This document shows, one piece after another, positions 1-11,267 of a stretch of DNA of 64,000 nucleotides. How positions within the stretch are numbered: position 1 is the stretch's first letter; every line of letters begins with the position of its first letter. The translations under genes and the position numbers were made by a program. Under the pieces are notes generated by a model. The model searched no databases. It saw only the letters and a list, made by a program, of their open reading frames with translations, and was not told the DNA's origin. The stretch comes from Anseranas semipalmata (lineage: Eukaryota; Chordata; Aves; Anseriformes; Anseranatidae): NCBI GenBank assembly GCA_013399115.1, contig VXAA01005612.1:181385-245384 (forward strand). Direction: 5' to 3'.

Positions 1-399
1 CTCTATGTCCACGGCTTCTCTGGCAGAATGGAAGAGGGGCAGGATTTTCCCCTTAGATGTTTTATGCTATATATCTAAAAAGGTCATGATGTTATATCTG
101 CTTCTTAAATGTTTTTTTTTTGCTAGATATCTATAAAGGTCATGTTTCACCACAGCCTGAGGTGTCTGTCCTAAGCAGGGAACTGTGTTAGCCTGTTTCT
201 ATTCCCAATCTGTCACAAAATACATGCTAAAGCATGAGTTGTGTACTTAGTAATATAAATGTAAAGTCTGCTTCCCTGAAACTTAAATGCATCCAATTGT
301 TTCTAAACTGTTGATAGATAGCCTACATTCATAAAGTACAGCCAGTGGCTTTCACTGCTTTTAGCTTTCACTTTTGAAGTTTTGTAATTATGTGATGGT
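1..399. other. Unique AT-rich noncoding DNA
   Basis: No recognisable gene or repeat family is visible. A segment reading ATATCTA(A/T)AAAGGTCATG occurs twice (about 71-88 and 126-142), a short local similarity probably left by a small duplication. All frames are broken by frequent stops. Confidence 0.6.
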
Positions 400-438
400 T
401 TCTTTCTTTTTCTTTCTTTCTTTCTTTCTTTTTATTTT

Positions 439-490
<52 letters not shown>

Positions 491-496
491 TTTTTT
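400..496. repeat. (TTTC)n tetranucleotide microsatellite
   Basis: About 95 bases of TTTC repeats with one interruption (TTTTATTTTTC near 429-440) and a T-rich end. The purest part, about 440-490, has roughly 12 uninterrupted units and is likely to be length-polymorphic. One strand is all pyrimidine and is a mirror repeat, so intramolecular triplex (H-DNA) formation is possible in principle. Confidence 0.95.
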
Positions 497-3400
497 AAGG
501 AAAAATATCTTCAATTATTGAGGCAAATAAACACTTGACATTTTTTGCACTTCACAGATGTTAAGCCATCAGCTACGCCGGGATTTTATCAAGATTCTAG
601 GTCCAGAAAAGATAAAAACAAAATCTCTAGCTGGGCACAGGGTCTTATTTTCCTTCATGGAAATATTTAATGAACCCATGTTAATGGCGCTGTTGGAAAG
701 GCATCAGTGAGGTTTCGTGCTTGCTCGCGTTCTGAATCTTGAGAGGTTGTCCCATGAGGCGTGTACAGGAAATGTGAGAAAATGGCTACTTTTTGTTATC
801 ATTGACATCACGGAGGATGTTAGGTTTTGCAACACTGCATTTCTAATTTTCTTATTTGTTTGGGTTTGTATACATGGTGGGAATGGGGATGGAACCATAA
901 CTTCTCGGTTGTACAATCTAGCTTCAACTTGAGAAGAAAAAAAAACATTATAATTATCCCCTAGTAATAATTCTATGAGATTTTGTGGCATTGAGAATAT
1001 ATTTATAAAGCCAGGTGAACTCTCACTTGCAAAGGGCCAGTTCTGTAGTTCACTAGCTGAATTTTATCACATGCGAGGAGGAGCAGCAGCAAGCTCTGAG
1101 AGAGTAATTGAACAGTAGATCTTCCCCTTGATTTGATAGTATGGATTGGATAATTTTCCAAATCACTAATTCCTCAGTACAGCGTACAGCACAGGTAGCT
1201 GCTGATAACTCAAGCCTGCAAGTAGTCACAAAGCTGACTTGTTCACAGCATTGCTGCCCCTGCATATGTTGGTATAAAATACACAACAGTGCTCCTAAGG
1301 AGGAGAAAGAATGAGAAATGATAACATTAAATCAATAATCTTGATTTGACTCCTTTTATCTTTGTTCAGCTCAGTAGCACAAGAAAATGAAAGCAATGTT
1401 TTTTGTGAGAAATTTGGATAGCAGAGAGCGCTCAGCCACCATGAAAGTAATTTCGTATCTGGAGATGAGCTGTGAAAGCAGCTTTTCTGTTTATTTGAAG
1501 GATAGAGCAGAGAGGCCCAATGTGACCAGGAGTAGTTTGAAAACAGCCGAAAGGAGTAGCTGCACGTTTCTCTCTAAGTGTCTTAAATCTCTTTCAGATT
1601 AGGAAACCGATCTCATGAGGAGGCACTAAATATGGCACACATCTTCAACCTGCTAAATGGTGGTAGCACTGCCATCATTAGCTACGAGTTTATTTTGGTA
1701 GCATGCAGAGATCAGATTGTATAATTACGGCACTGGCTCTTGCAATATGTTACTGGCTCAAACCTTGGCAGACACATAGTAGCTGAGCAGACTGATGAGG
1801 TTCAGCCCCAAATAGTCTGATTTTTCAGGATACACAAGTCATATGACACATACACAAAAAATGTTCTTAAAACTTTTTACCGATATTGGATGCAAAAGGA
1901 AAGATCTTTTTCTTTCTCTCCCCTGCCACAGCTCCCTTCTCTCCTTGTTCATTTTAGACCCAATACCTGAGTATTACCACCCCCAGAACAAGCATATTTT
2001 TTAACAGAAGTTGGAGCTCATAGTCCAGCCACATGATTAGTGTTATCTCTATGGTCATCATTAAATGGATGACAGCAGTTCATGGGCTGAATAGGGAAAT
2101 ATTTGCATGTGGATAAGGAGTGCCTGTTGTACTTTTTGACTACTACTTAAAATCTTCCTGCCACAATATGGTCATGTATTAGTCTAAAGGGAAGTGGAAA
2201 AGACCAAAGTAAAAACTCCTACCAGCTGAGACGATTTAACCTACCATCTGTTTCTGAACTGCCGAATAGCCACTAGTTACTGAGAAAGCTGCCATCCAGT
2301 TAGCCTTACTGTGCAGCGTATTTCTGGTCTTCTGCTAATGGAGGCAGAATAGGAAGAAATGCATAGATTTTAACTTCTGTGCTTCCTTTCATTGAAATCT
2401 TGTAATACTGTGTGCTCTTATGAAAGTAAAATCACAGTAGCAGTACTTCTGAGGTTTTATTATGGTGCTGTGTCTTGCAGATTCTCTGCGAGTATCAAAT
2501 GTATTGTATTACTATGTCAAGCACATGGAAAGACTATGCATCCAAAGCAGGTTTGTTCTGAGCTGGTAAGATTATTTCTTATAGTATTAGCAGATTTTTT
2601 AAACATCTCTTTTTGTTTAGCAGCTTTCTCTTATATTACTTCACTTTCCAGTTCATTTACTGGTTCTGAGAGCACTGCAGCTTGGATTTGATCTCACAGA
2701 CAGGACTAACTAAACATCGTTGTAGATGGTCTGCAAATGGAAAGGAACCTAATGTGTTGAAGGAAATGTTTCTAGTAATTCTGTAGGTGGCACTCTTTGC
2801 TCTGTATCAGTCTTCAATCTAGCCCTTTATACAGTGCTGGTTGTTTTCTATACAAGATACCAGGACCGGTATCTTTGTTTACATCCAACTTCAGTAGGCA
2901 GAGTTTGTGCAAATGGTACTTGCAGAGTCAACTATATAGTCTCTACTTGCTGTCCTGAGTTCTCATATTGTATTGCTGTGTTCTCCTAAACAATTAATGG
3001 TTGGTGTTGGTGGTGGTTACATTCCCTACCACTTTATTTCTTTTTGATAGTGGATACATTCACAGTTTTACTGAACGTGGAAACTGCTGGGTTAATTATT
3101 ACTGTTGTTATGATTATTAACAGAGCTCCAGGTTGAGTTCTGCTGTTTTGACTCCCAGCAAGTTGTACCTGCAGCTGAAATAATCCCACTGGTGTCAGTG
3201 AGGCAATGCAGAAAGGGAGGTTCAGCCTGGCAAGGAGCGAGGATGGCTGACTCCGCTTCAGTGCTGGGAGGCTGTCAGCTCTGAGAAGTTAAATCTTGGA
3301 TGGTTTTCACAGACTTGAGTGGTTTCCTGGGCTGAACATGAAATGGGATGTCTTTCCTCTCAACTGAGCATTGTCTGACCATAAATGACCAAGTAACAGC

Positions 3401-4343
3401 TGCATCATGCTTGATGTTTCCAAGAAAGAATAGACTTTAAAAGAAGTCTTATCTTCTCATCAACACCTTGCCTAGATTATAGAGGTAAGGAGGCTGGAGA
3501 TGGCATTCACCTTATAAAAAAATAATAGGTGAGTTGGGAATGAGACAATTTTCCCTACTGCTAATGGCTCAGTCCCCTTTGCAACACAAAACCCCCTTGT
3601 TTACGAAGTTCCCTAGGAGTGAATTCTGACATTTCAGCCCACTTACTGCATCTGAAATACAAGACCGTAACCATCTAGCCTTAGTTTAAAGGAATGCCTG
3701 AAAGAAGAAACCATGGGTGCGTGCCTTCTTGAACTAGTAACAATTTTAGCAACTCACTGACATCAAGAGATGTGAGACACTGATGCCACCTCAAAGGCTT
3801 CCAGCTTGTTAGCCTTTCACACTCCTATTAAGATGCTCCTAGTCTAGCTCATTGGGTAAATTCAGTAATTGTCTTTAAGAGATTTATAGAAATCTAAAAT
3901 GTGGCTGTCAGCAGAGTGTTAGAAGCTGCACGCTGGTTAGTAAAAGGAGCAGAGGGAAGCTCAGCAAAGTGAAACCTTCACCTGCATCCACAAAATTTTT
4001 AAAACCCCTCCCCTCTTTTGGGCATCTTTTAAAGCCTCATGTATTGCATTTATTGTAGTAATTATGTATACATACTAATAAAAGTAGTAAAACTAATAAA
4101 AGAACTATCAGAACAACTATTTCAACCACAGATGCAACATAGATCTCTAGACAGAGATATGTAAAGTTAGATTGTTTATTTCTAAAGAGAGAGATGGAAA
4201 AACATGTTAGGGCACAGTACTCTCGCCCGAATTATACCTTCATGGAATTGTACTGTGGTTGGCCATATAGGGTAGTGAAATGTTCTTATCAAGGGCCTCT
4301 CAATCCTGAGGAGAATCAGATTAATAAGAAAGTAGAGAAAAGA
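497..4343. other. Unique AT-rich noncoding DNA, no gene recognised
   Basis: Open frames here are all under 100 codons and resemble no family I know. The only gene-like signal is an exon-like segment at 2481-2565: a pyrimidine-rich TGTCTTGCAG acceptor before it and a GTAAGA donor after it (see findings). No tRNA, CR1 or LTR sequence was recognised. The segment may be intronic or intergenic. Confidence 0.55.
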
Positions 4344-4366
4344 TATTATTATTATTATTATTATTT
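4344..4366. repeat. (ATT)n trinucleotide microsatellite
   Basis: About 23 bases of ATT repeats, followed by TTTAATG. The run of tyrosines in the open frame starting at 4194 comes only from this repeat. Confidence 0.9.
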
Positions 4367-7300
4367 TAATGAAGCATCCAAATGATTAAGATCATAGAAA
4401 TTCAGAATGGAGATGTAGAGGATACTTGTATTCATCTAATTGGGAAAAATCTGCTTTTTGGAAGATTTTAGAAGGTATGAATTTGCTCTTTATCTTGATT
4501 GAGTAGTTTTTCTTCTTAAGTTTTCTGCAGAGATGAAAATTAATGAAGAATCTTATTTATGTTATATTCTCTAGTTTGCTGGTTTAAAAGTCTTCTGTAA
4601 TTTGTACAGGCTTTTATTATATGCCAAATATAATAAAAGCAGAGAGATCAGATGAAATTTACCTAACTGATGTTCTCTTTCTTAAATAAAGATATTAATG
4701 ATACACAGAAAAGCTCTAAAGTAGAACATCTGTCATTTTGTAGGTTTTGCTTAATACTACCTATCGGACTGATTCAGCCAGTTCCTTCCACTCTTGTTCA
4801 CATTATGTACTATTTTGCTCCTTAAGAAATCATACTGAAATAACTTCTACTTCTGGAACTATTCCTGGAAAGGCGGATTTTGGACCCCAGTATCAAGTCT
4901 CAGCTAACCAAGGCTGCAGACATGCAATACTGGCTATATAAGATCATTTATTTGATTGCTTATCGTGGATCCACTTGTGTAAGACAAATTCAGGTTCTTA
5001 AATGAGCTTGAATAAGAGCTACTGAATGTGGGCTCCTGAATACACTTAGATCATTGATTCTCCTACCCCTCTCAAATATGTGTCCATTTTTTGCATGGCA
5101 TGGTCTTGCCTTTAATGTAACAGAAGAGAGCTGGTTGTACCCGCCTTGCTGAGAAAATAAATATAATGCTCACTGCCTCCATTGGGCACAGAGATAATTT
5201 TAGAAGATTCTTCCAAAGGGCCTCGAGTGCCTAGCCTATCTTCTAATCACAGGATTAAAAAGCAACAAGATTAGAGTTAGATCAAATAAGAACTGATGCA
5301 AAAGGCTTGGCTTGATATTGCCAGGTGATCTCCTCCTGCTCCATTCCTGCTAGGCTCCTGCAGGAAGAATTTCTATGTGGAACATGGGTAACCTTGTTCT
5401 CATCCATCCCCAGCATCCTTTGTGCCAGGCTTTGGAGGGAAGGAAGCTTTTCTTCCAGATGATGTCTCCATATAGCCCCTGGGGAGTTATTATAAGCCTT
5501 CACAGCCACATGAACCATGGGCAACTTTTCTTCTCAGAGTGCTTCTGTTTTTCTTTCCCAAGAGCACAATGGGGAACCCAGCCAAGACCTGTCTGTGGCA
5601 TTTTGGCTGCACTGTTTGCATCTGAACTAAGCTGGTTAAAGGTGAAACTCACGGCAAAACTTCCTGTGGTCATCTTCATGCTGAGTGTACCATGGCCAGG
5701 CAGAAAAACTGTTCCCTTGAGTCTGCAAGCTGATACTGGATGTTGCAAAACCATTGGTCTCCTCAGTAAATCACAACGCAATTACTAGAAGTATTTTGGA
5801 ATGAGTTAAGAGGCAGAAGATGGCTGGACTGTTTCACCCTGGCCAAACAAGGAAAAGCAGCAACACATGCAGTTTTCAGAAGGAGTTTAAGAAACAGTTC
5901 ATAACCAAAAGAAACACCTATTAAAGCTCAGCTGACAACTCATATATCATTACTATATTCCAGTCACTTTGTTCATCTGGAGAAAGACATCTGTTAGGGC
6001 TTGTGCACTGTGAAAAACTGAACCTATCAGGCATCAAAAATAGCATACAATTGGAAGGAGAACCAGATTTGTGAAGCTGATAGGTTTTGTTTACCAAACT
6101 ACAGTGATATGTACAAAGATTTTTTTAACTTGGTTTTGCATGCTGTGTAATATAACATGACATTTCTGTATATGACAGCAGAAGGTTCAGCACTCAAACT
6201 TCTCACAGCGTGACTCAACACCTCCTGACAACTCAGCAAATAACAACAGCAAAAAAATCTTTAATCAATTCCTTTACTCGGTAATCTCAATTGCAATCAT
6301 ATAGAATTACCCATTAGTCTCAATTGGGATCACACAAAATCACTCCAAGTCTTTCATGACTTCATATTCAGCTTCTTCCACCAGAAAAAAAATATATGCA
6401 GCTAATGAAAAGGTAAACTCCCTGTGTACACATTGACATAAATGTCAAATTTTAATGATTGCCCTCTTTGAACTTCGGACAACTCGTACATGCTGTGGGA
6501 TCCTGCATGGGAAACAGTAAATGTCATCAAGACTGTGCATGGGATGTAATATATTATAATAAAAGGCCAAATGACTTGAAAGTCAGGTTTTCTTGCATTT
6601 TTTATGAAAGAAAAATTGACCCATTTTTGTGAAAGATGTCGCTAAGTCATAGTATAATTTTTGTTGGAAAATTGAAGTCAGTGACCGAGACTTGTGTTCC
6701 TAGAGACAGCTAGACACTTTTGGAAATGCTTTTCCTAATTAAAAGATACTGGCTGATTCAACCAAAAATGCTTTCATCTTTCATCCTGTAGAAATTGGTA
6801 CATGGCCATGAAAACTGATTTTTTTTTCCTCTTTCTCTCTGAGCTTTTGCAGACTTCAGCTGCAGTATGGAAACAGACTATATTTTTGGCTGAGCAGGGA
6901 CCCTTCTGTTGAAAATAGCTTTGATGTCTAGGAAAGGATAGTGGATATGTCTTTGCGTTTGACATTTTTCTTGAAATTAAATCAAAGAAAATCTTTATTT
7001 CATTGCTTCCAATTTTAGATATATATACACATATATATACACAACCATATGTATGTATTTGGCAATAAGGAACTAACAGACAAAGAGATCCTATGATTTT
7101 TAATTTTTTCCTACCTTTATGATTATCATTAAAGCTCCCTTGCAAAGCACCTCACTGTATGAAAACACACTGTAATTCTTAGTGTAAGGCAAGCAGCTAA
7201 TTTAGTATGCTGCTTATTTTACATTAATAAAAAGATTCACAATTTTAAAATGGGAATTAAACATAAATGAGTCTAAATTCTACATTGCATCAGTCCCCTG

Positions 7301-7457
7301 GACATGACTAAATACACTAATTGGTGTTTCTTTTGTAGTAATATTAGTTATCTTCCTAAAATTGTACTTTTTTTTCTTAAAGTCAGCTAATCATTATAGC
7401 AGACTTAATTTGATTCATGTAAAAATGCATAAGCAGTAACATTTTGGAATTTGAAGA
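4367..7457. other. Unique AT-rich noncoding DNA
   Basis: No coding region or confident repeat. Positions 4391-4440 faintly recall the 3' tail of a very old minus-strand CR1 (ATCATAGAAATTCAGAATGG), but too little is left for a call. Overlapping open frames on both strands at 5282-5788 (up to 137 codons) show no family resemblance and look like chance. A short TA/CA-rich tract lies at 7018-7042. Confidence 0.5.
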
Positions 7458-7469
7458 CCCCCCCCCCCC
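7458..7469. repeat. Poly(C) run
   Basis: Twelve consecutive C residues (G on the other strand), unusual in this AT-rich setting. Length variation or sequencing error is likely here. Confidence 0.9.
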
Positions 7470-7669
7470 GCTTTGTTTCACATACTGTGAAACACAAGCA
7501 TTGATGTGTACAAGGGAAAAAGGAGGAGGGATCAAATGCAATATTAATACTTTCTGAATTCATTGTTGTGGAATTCACAGCAGAACGCAGCAAATTGGCC
7601 ATGAACATCGGAAAATTGTGTGCAGGATGCTCATTTTTGGAGTTTGCCCTTTGTTTTAGAATGTAATAT

Positions 7670-8255
7670 ATATGAAATTGCTGTGGAAGGAGAAGAAGAA
7701 AGAATGTGACACGGAACAGCAGGGAGCCTGTTTAAAAACACAGTTCAAGCCTCCCACGGTGGTATGGTTTAGTTGTGCAGGGAGAGGAAGCAGTCCTACA
7801 GACTTTCCTTGTGAATCCAAGCAACAGAAAGGGCACGACAGAACCGCAGGCTTGATTTCAGTGCCAAGGGCTCGGCAGAAGCAAATCTCTTGGCTTGGCA
7901 CCTGTCTGCTTGACAGGAGCAAATCGAGTTGTCCTGACTTCCCCGTGGGGCAGACAAGCTCCAGAACTGCACAGTCTGGTTGTGCAGCAGCAGCTGAGCA
8001 TTTGGAGCGAATTAGGACCTTGAGTCGTACCAGTGACTTCCCTTCGTGCTGCCAGCCCTCATGGGGGGATGGAGCACCCAAAGGCCGGGCGCTGGCAGAG
8101 GGGAGTGGGAGATGGAGCTTTTCAGGACCTAGCGGGCATGAAAACAAAGCATACAAGCCAAGATCTCCTCAAGGATGTCTCAATGTGTGACGATCTTCTT
8201 CGATCTCTTGCCCCATTCCCTGAAAGTAATTATTCTTCATCTGCCTCTCTTTGAT
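7670..8255. other. GC-richer patch with long ORFs on both strands, no known product
   Basis: The base composition is clearly richer in G and C than its surroundings. A frame on the plus strand (7672-8190, 172 codons) and one on the minus strand (7656-8156, 166 codons) overlap almost entirely. Neither translation shows a signal peptide, a repeated motif or a domain I recognise, and both are rich in S, P, Q and C, as chance frames in GC-rich DNA tend to be. CpG density is too low for a typical CpG island. It could be part of a noncoding transcript, an eroded repeat or a short isochore fluctuation. I do not call a gene. Confidence 0.35.
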
Positions 8256-11244
8256 TGTTATTTGCTCCTATTGGTAGCATATGGAGAACCGACAGCATTT
8301 GTGGGACTGGACATGCAGGCACACTAGAGATGGCTGCGCAGCGCATGCAATTCTCATAGGCATATACTGATACTCTGTATCATAGGCTCTACTAATGTGC
8401 AAGCCAAACTTCACACTAAATAATGCTAAATGATTTTGACAGCAGTGGGAAAACAGATGCTGGTTTCAGAACCAACCCCTATGACTCAATTCTTTATCAT
8501 TCTGTATTGCTGAAAACTTTGCTTTGGACTGAGTTCCTGTAGAAAGGAATGCTTGCAGAAGTAACAGAATTATTCTCAATTTTTATTCATTAAAGTTTTC
8601 TGGTAATAATTGCCTGTCCATATTATCTGGAAGTAAATTGGCTACCATCAGGCGTGACAAAGTGCTGTGGATTATCTGTAGGTTCATTCTGTTCATGTTC
8701 TTGTTCAGGGCCAGTTCAGTTCAGATGGTCTATACAGATGGTACCGTTTACTTTTTAAGAAACAGCCAACACAAAAGGAGAATGTTAAATAAATTCCAGA
8801 AATAAAAATCCCTGCACACATTTTTTCATGTAAGACTACTCTGTCCATATTCAGTTTGATAGTCTCACAGTTCTTTTACCAAAATTAAAAGCTTATATTT
8901 GGTATAGCTTTTGTTTCAAAACAACCCTTTGTCCCCAAAATGTAGGAAATATACTTAATCAAATACAGAAATATAGGCAGAGAATTTCAAAGATTCCTAT
9001 GTTGGAGTGTAGTAGGTGTTTAAGAAGATACAGTTAGCACTCCACAATAGGTTAGGAGTTTAGGGGAGGAATTAGGTGTGCAGAATGCAATTAAACCAAA
9101 TTGGTTCTGCAGAAATTCTGGGGCCAAAGTCTCCAGTATTAGCAAAAAATCCCCAGGGTCACTCTTGACCAGGCAACAGTCAGGAGCTTTCATACATTGT
9201 GTGAAGGATGGCACTTCTATTGATGTACTCTTCGTTAGTATCTTCCTGAGGCATTGGCTTCAGGGACAGTTACCTGTAATTTTTGGCAAGTTTTTATGTT
9301 TTTCTTTAAGAAAACTTAAGTCCCACTTCAGCTTCTCCATAAATATCTGAAGAAATCTATTTTCAGTCTCTTTTATAGGGAAGTAAAATGCTTATCTTGG
9401 TGTTAATTTCATAGTTCTAAAAGTTATAGTACATTTAAGATAAATTACAAATTAAATAATTCTGCAGCTATATTAAAGTTCCAAAGTAGTAATTGCTGTT
9501 TTTTCTTAATATTTTACCACTTTAATTGCAGGTAAATGTCTTGGACTAATGCATCTCAGTAAAGAATAGCCTTGTTTTCAAATAGTTTGGTTAAATATTA
9601 ATGATGATAAGTACACAAAAGCTATTACAAAACATTGAATGAAAAACTCTTCCTTCAACTCCACTTGGTAAAACCGAGCTTTTAAAGGTATTTCAATACA
9701 TATGCACCATCCTCCATATTAAGTATTGCTGCTTAATGTTCCTATGTAAACTTCACATAAAAGGGGAAATCTGCTGTCATTTTGCACTGAGTATCAGCTT
9801 TAGTATTAAAAGATGTGAAGAGCTGAATTTTCTGATTGTCATGCAGGCTTAATTCATGCATGAAATGACTGTGCTTGCTCATATTGTAGGAGTACGTGCA
9901 TAGTGAGATCCTCCTAATGCTGACTACACCCTCACTGTGATACACAGCCCTGCTGTTTGCATGCCAGTGGCCCCTCAGGGCTGCAACCCTGGTGGAGCCA
10001 AGTGGTGCAGGCACATGGGATAATGGTGGTCCTTCAATTCAGGAGCTTTTGTGTCTAACTAGAAAAGAGAAACAAGAAGCGGGCGAACAAAAAAATAAAG
10101 GCCTCGCTGTGCAGCTGGGAAGCAGAGTTATGTAGAGGCTGTTTCTAGACTTCAAAGTAGTGCAGGCTGCTGTTCCCATCCACGTTTTTCATATTTGAGT
10201 CATGGCTTGAATACATGATAGTTCTTTTCTGCAACAGTTTTGTGGGTTTCCTTTCCTTGGAAACAAATCCATCGTTTTGGATTGATGAACACCCATGGCT
10301 CATTTTATCAAATGAAATCAAATCTCCTTAGTGCAGTGTTTTCTCTTCACATGTATCTAAAATTATGTGACGACTTGTGTTAAGGAGCTTGGGTACTTGC
10401 ACATCAGGACTTTCTACATATCACTCCAGACATTTGTCAGATTGTACCACTATTCTAGGAAACATATCTTAAGAAATTGCTTTAGCACAAACAGAAATTA
10501 ATTGCTTTACTGAGATAGGTTGATGATTTGCTGTGTCTGCCAGTACCTCTGGCTGCTTTCACAAGTCAAGAAGTTGCCTAAAGAAATGGTTCACAGTGTG
10601 TCTTTTTTAAGAGTGATATCCATATGCTGGAATTGTATGTATTTTATATTTGCTCATTGCAAATACCACCTCATTCCTTGCTGACTGCAGTGGATATTTC
10701 CAAATGCTCTCTGTTGGTGAGACTGAAGTCAGAGGTAAGTGTGAGGGCCTTCAGCCTGCTTACCTGTGCATTTTTCCCCCCATACTCCACGAGAATAAGT
10801 AGCTCTGGTTGAAAGCAATGGTGGCAGGAGCAGCAAGAGCTTTGGCTTTGCTGCTGCTGTTTATTCGTGTGGCAGTCATGCATGCGTGTCATGGGCTGTG
10901 CAATGCATAAACTTGACAGAGCAATGTCTCTCTAAAGTTTTATGGAAATGGTCTCTCCTTTTATAAAACTCGGTAAGGGGCTGTGGCTCTCCATGCATTA
11001 AATGCTAGTCTTGCTCTCCAAAGTGTTCAGTGGTAGAAGACAATGTTTTTTCATGTTATTTTTACCTACTGTATCTGTGATGTACCCATACAGAACTATT
11101 CAGCTGCATTAAAGCTGCTCTTGCTGTGTATTTACTACCATAAGTAATTAGACAATTTTCTAAAGTTACTCTCTGTTTTTTTCTTTTCTCTCTTGCATTT
11201 TCTTAAAGTCTTCTTGTGTCATGTTTTGTAAGGTGTTTGCCGAG
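8256..11244. other. Unique AT-rich noncoding DNA
   Basis: No gene or repeat recognised. A 44-base exon-like segment at 10691-10734 has a TTCCTTGCTGACTGCAG acceptor and a strong GAG/GTAAGT donor (see findings). Other open frames are shorter than 95 codons and unremarkable. Confidence 0.5.
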
Positions 11245-11267
11245 TCATCATCATCATCATCATCATT
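11245..11267. repeat. (TCA)n trinucleotide microsatellite
   Basis: Seven full TCA units and a partial one, starting at the end of CGAG and followed by TCCTCTTC. Confidence 0.9.

Noticed and set aside
4194..4385. Frame with a run of seven tyrosines
   Set aside because: The tyrosines are the ATT repeat read in one phase.
4391..4440. CR1 3' tail on the minus strand
   Set aside because: Only ATCATAGAAATTCAGAATGG fits, and the following bases do not continue the CR1 pattern convincingly.
5282..5788. Overlapping frames of 80-137 codons on both strands
   Set aside because: They are mutually antisense or out of phase, with no domain, no splice support and no composition unlike chance.
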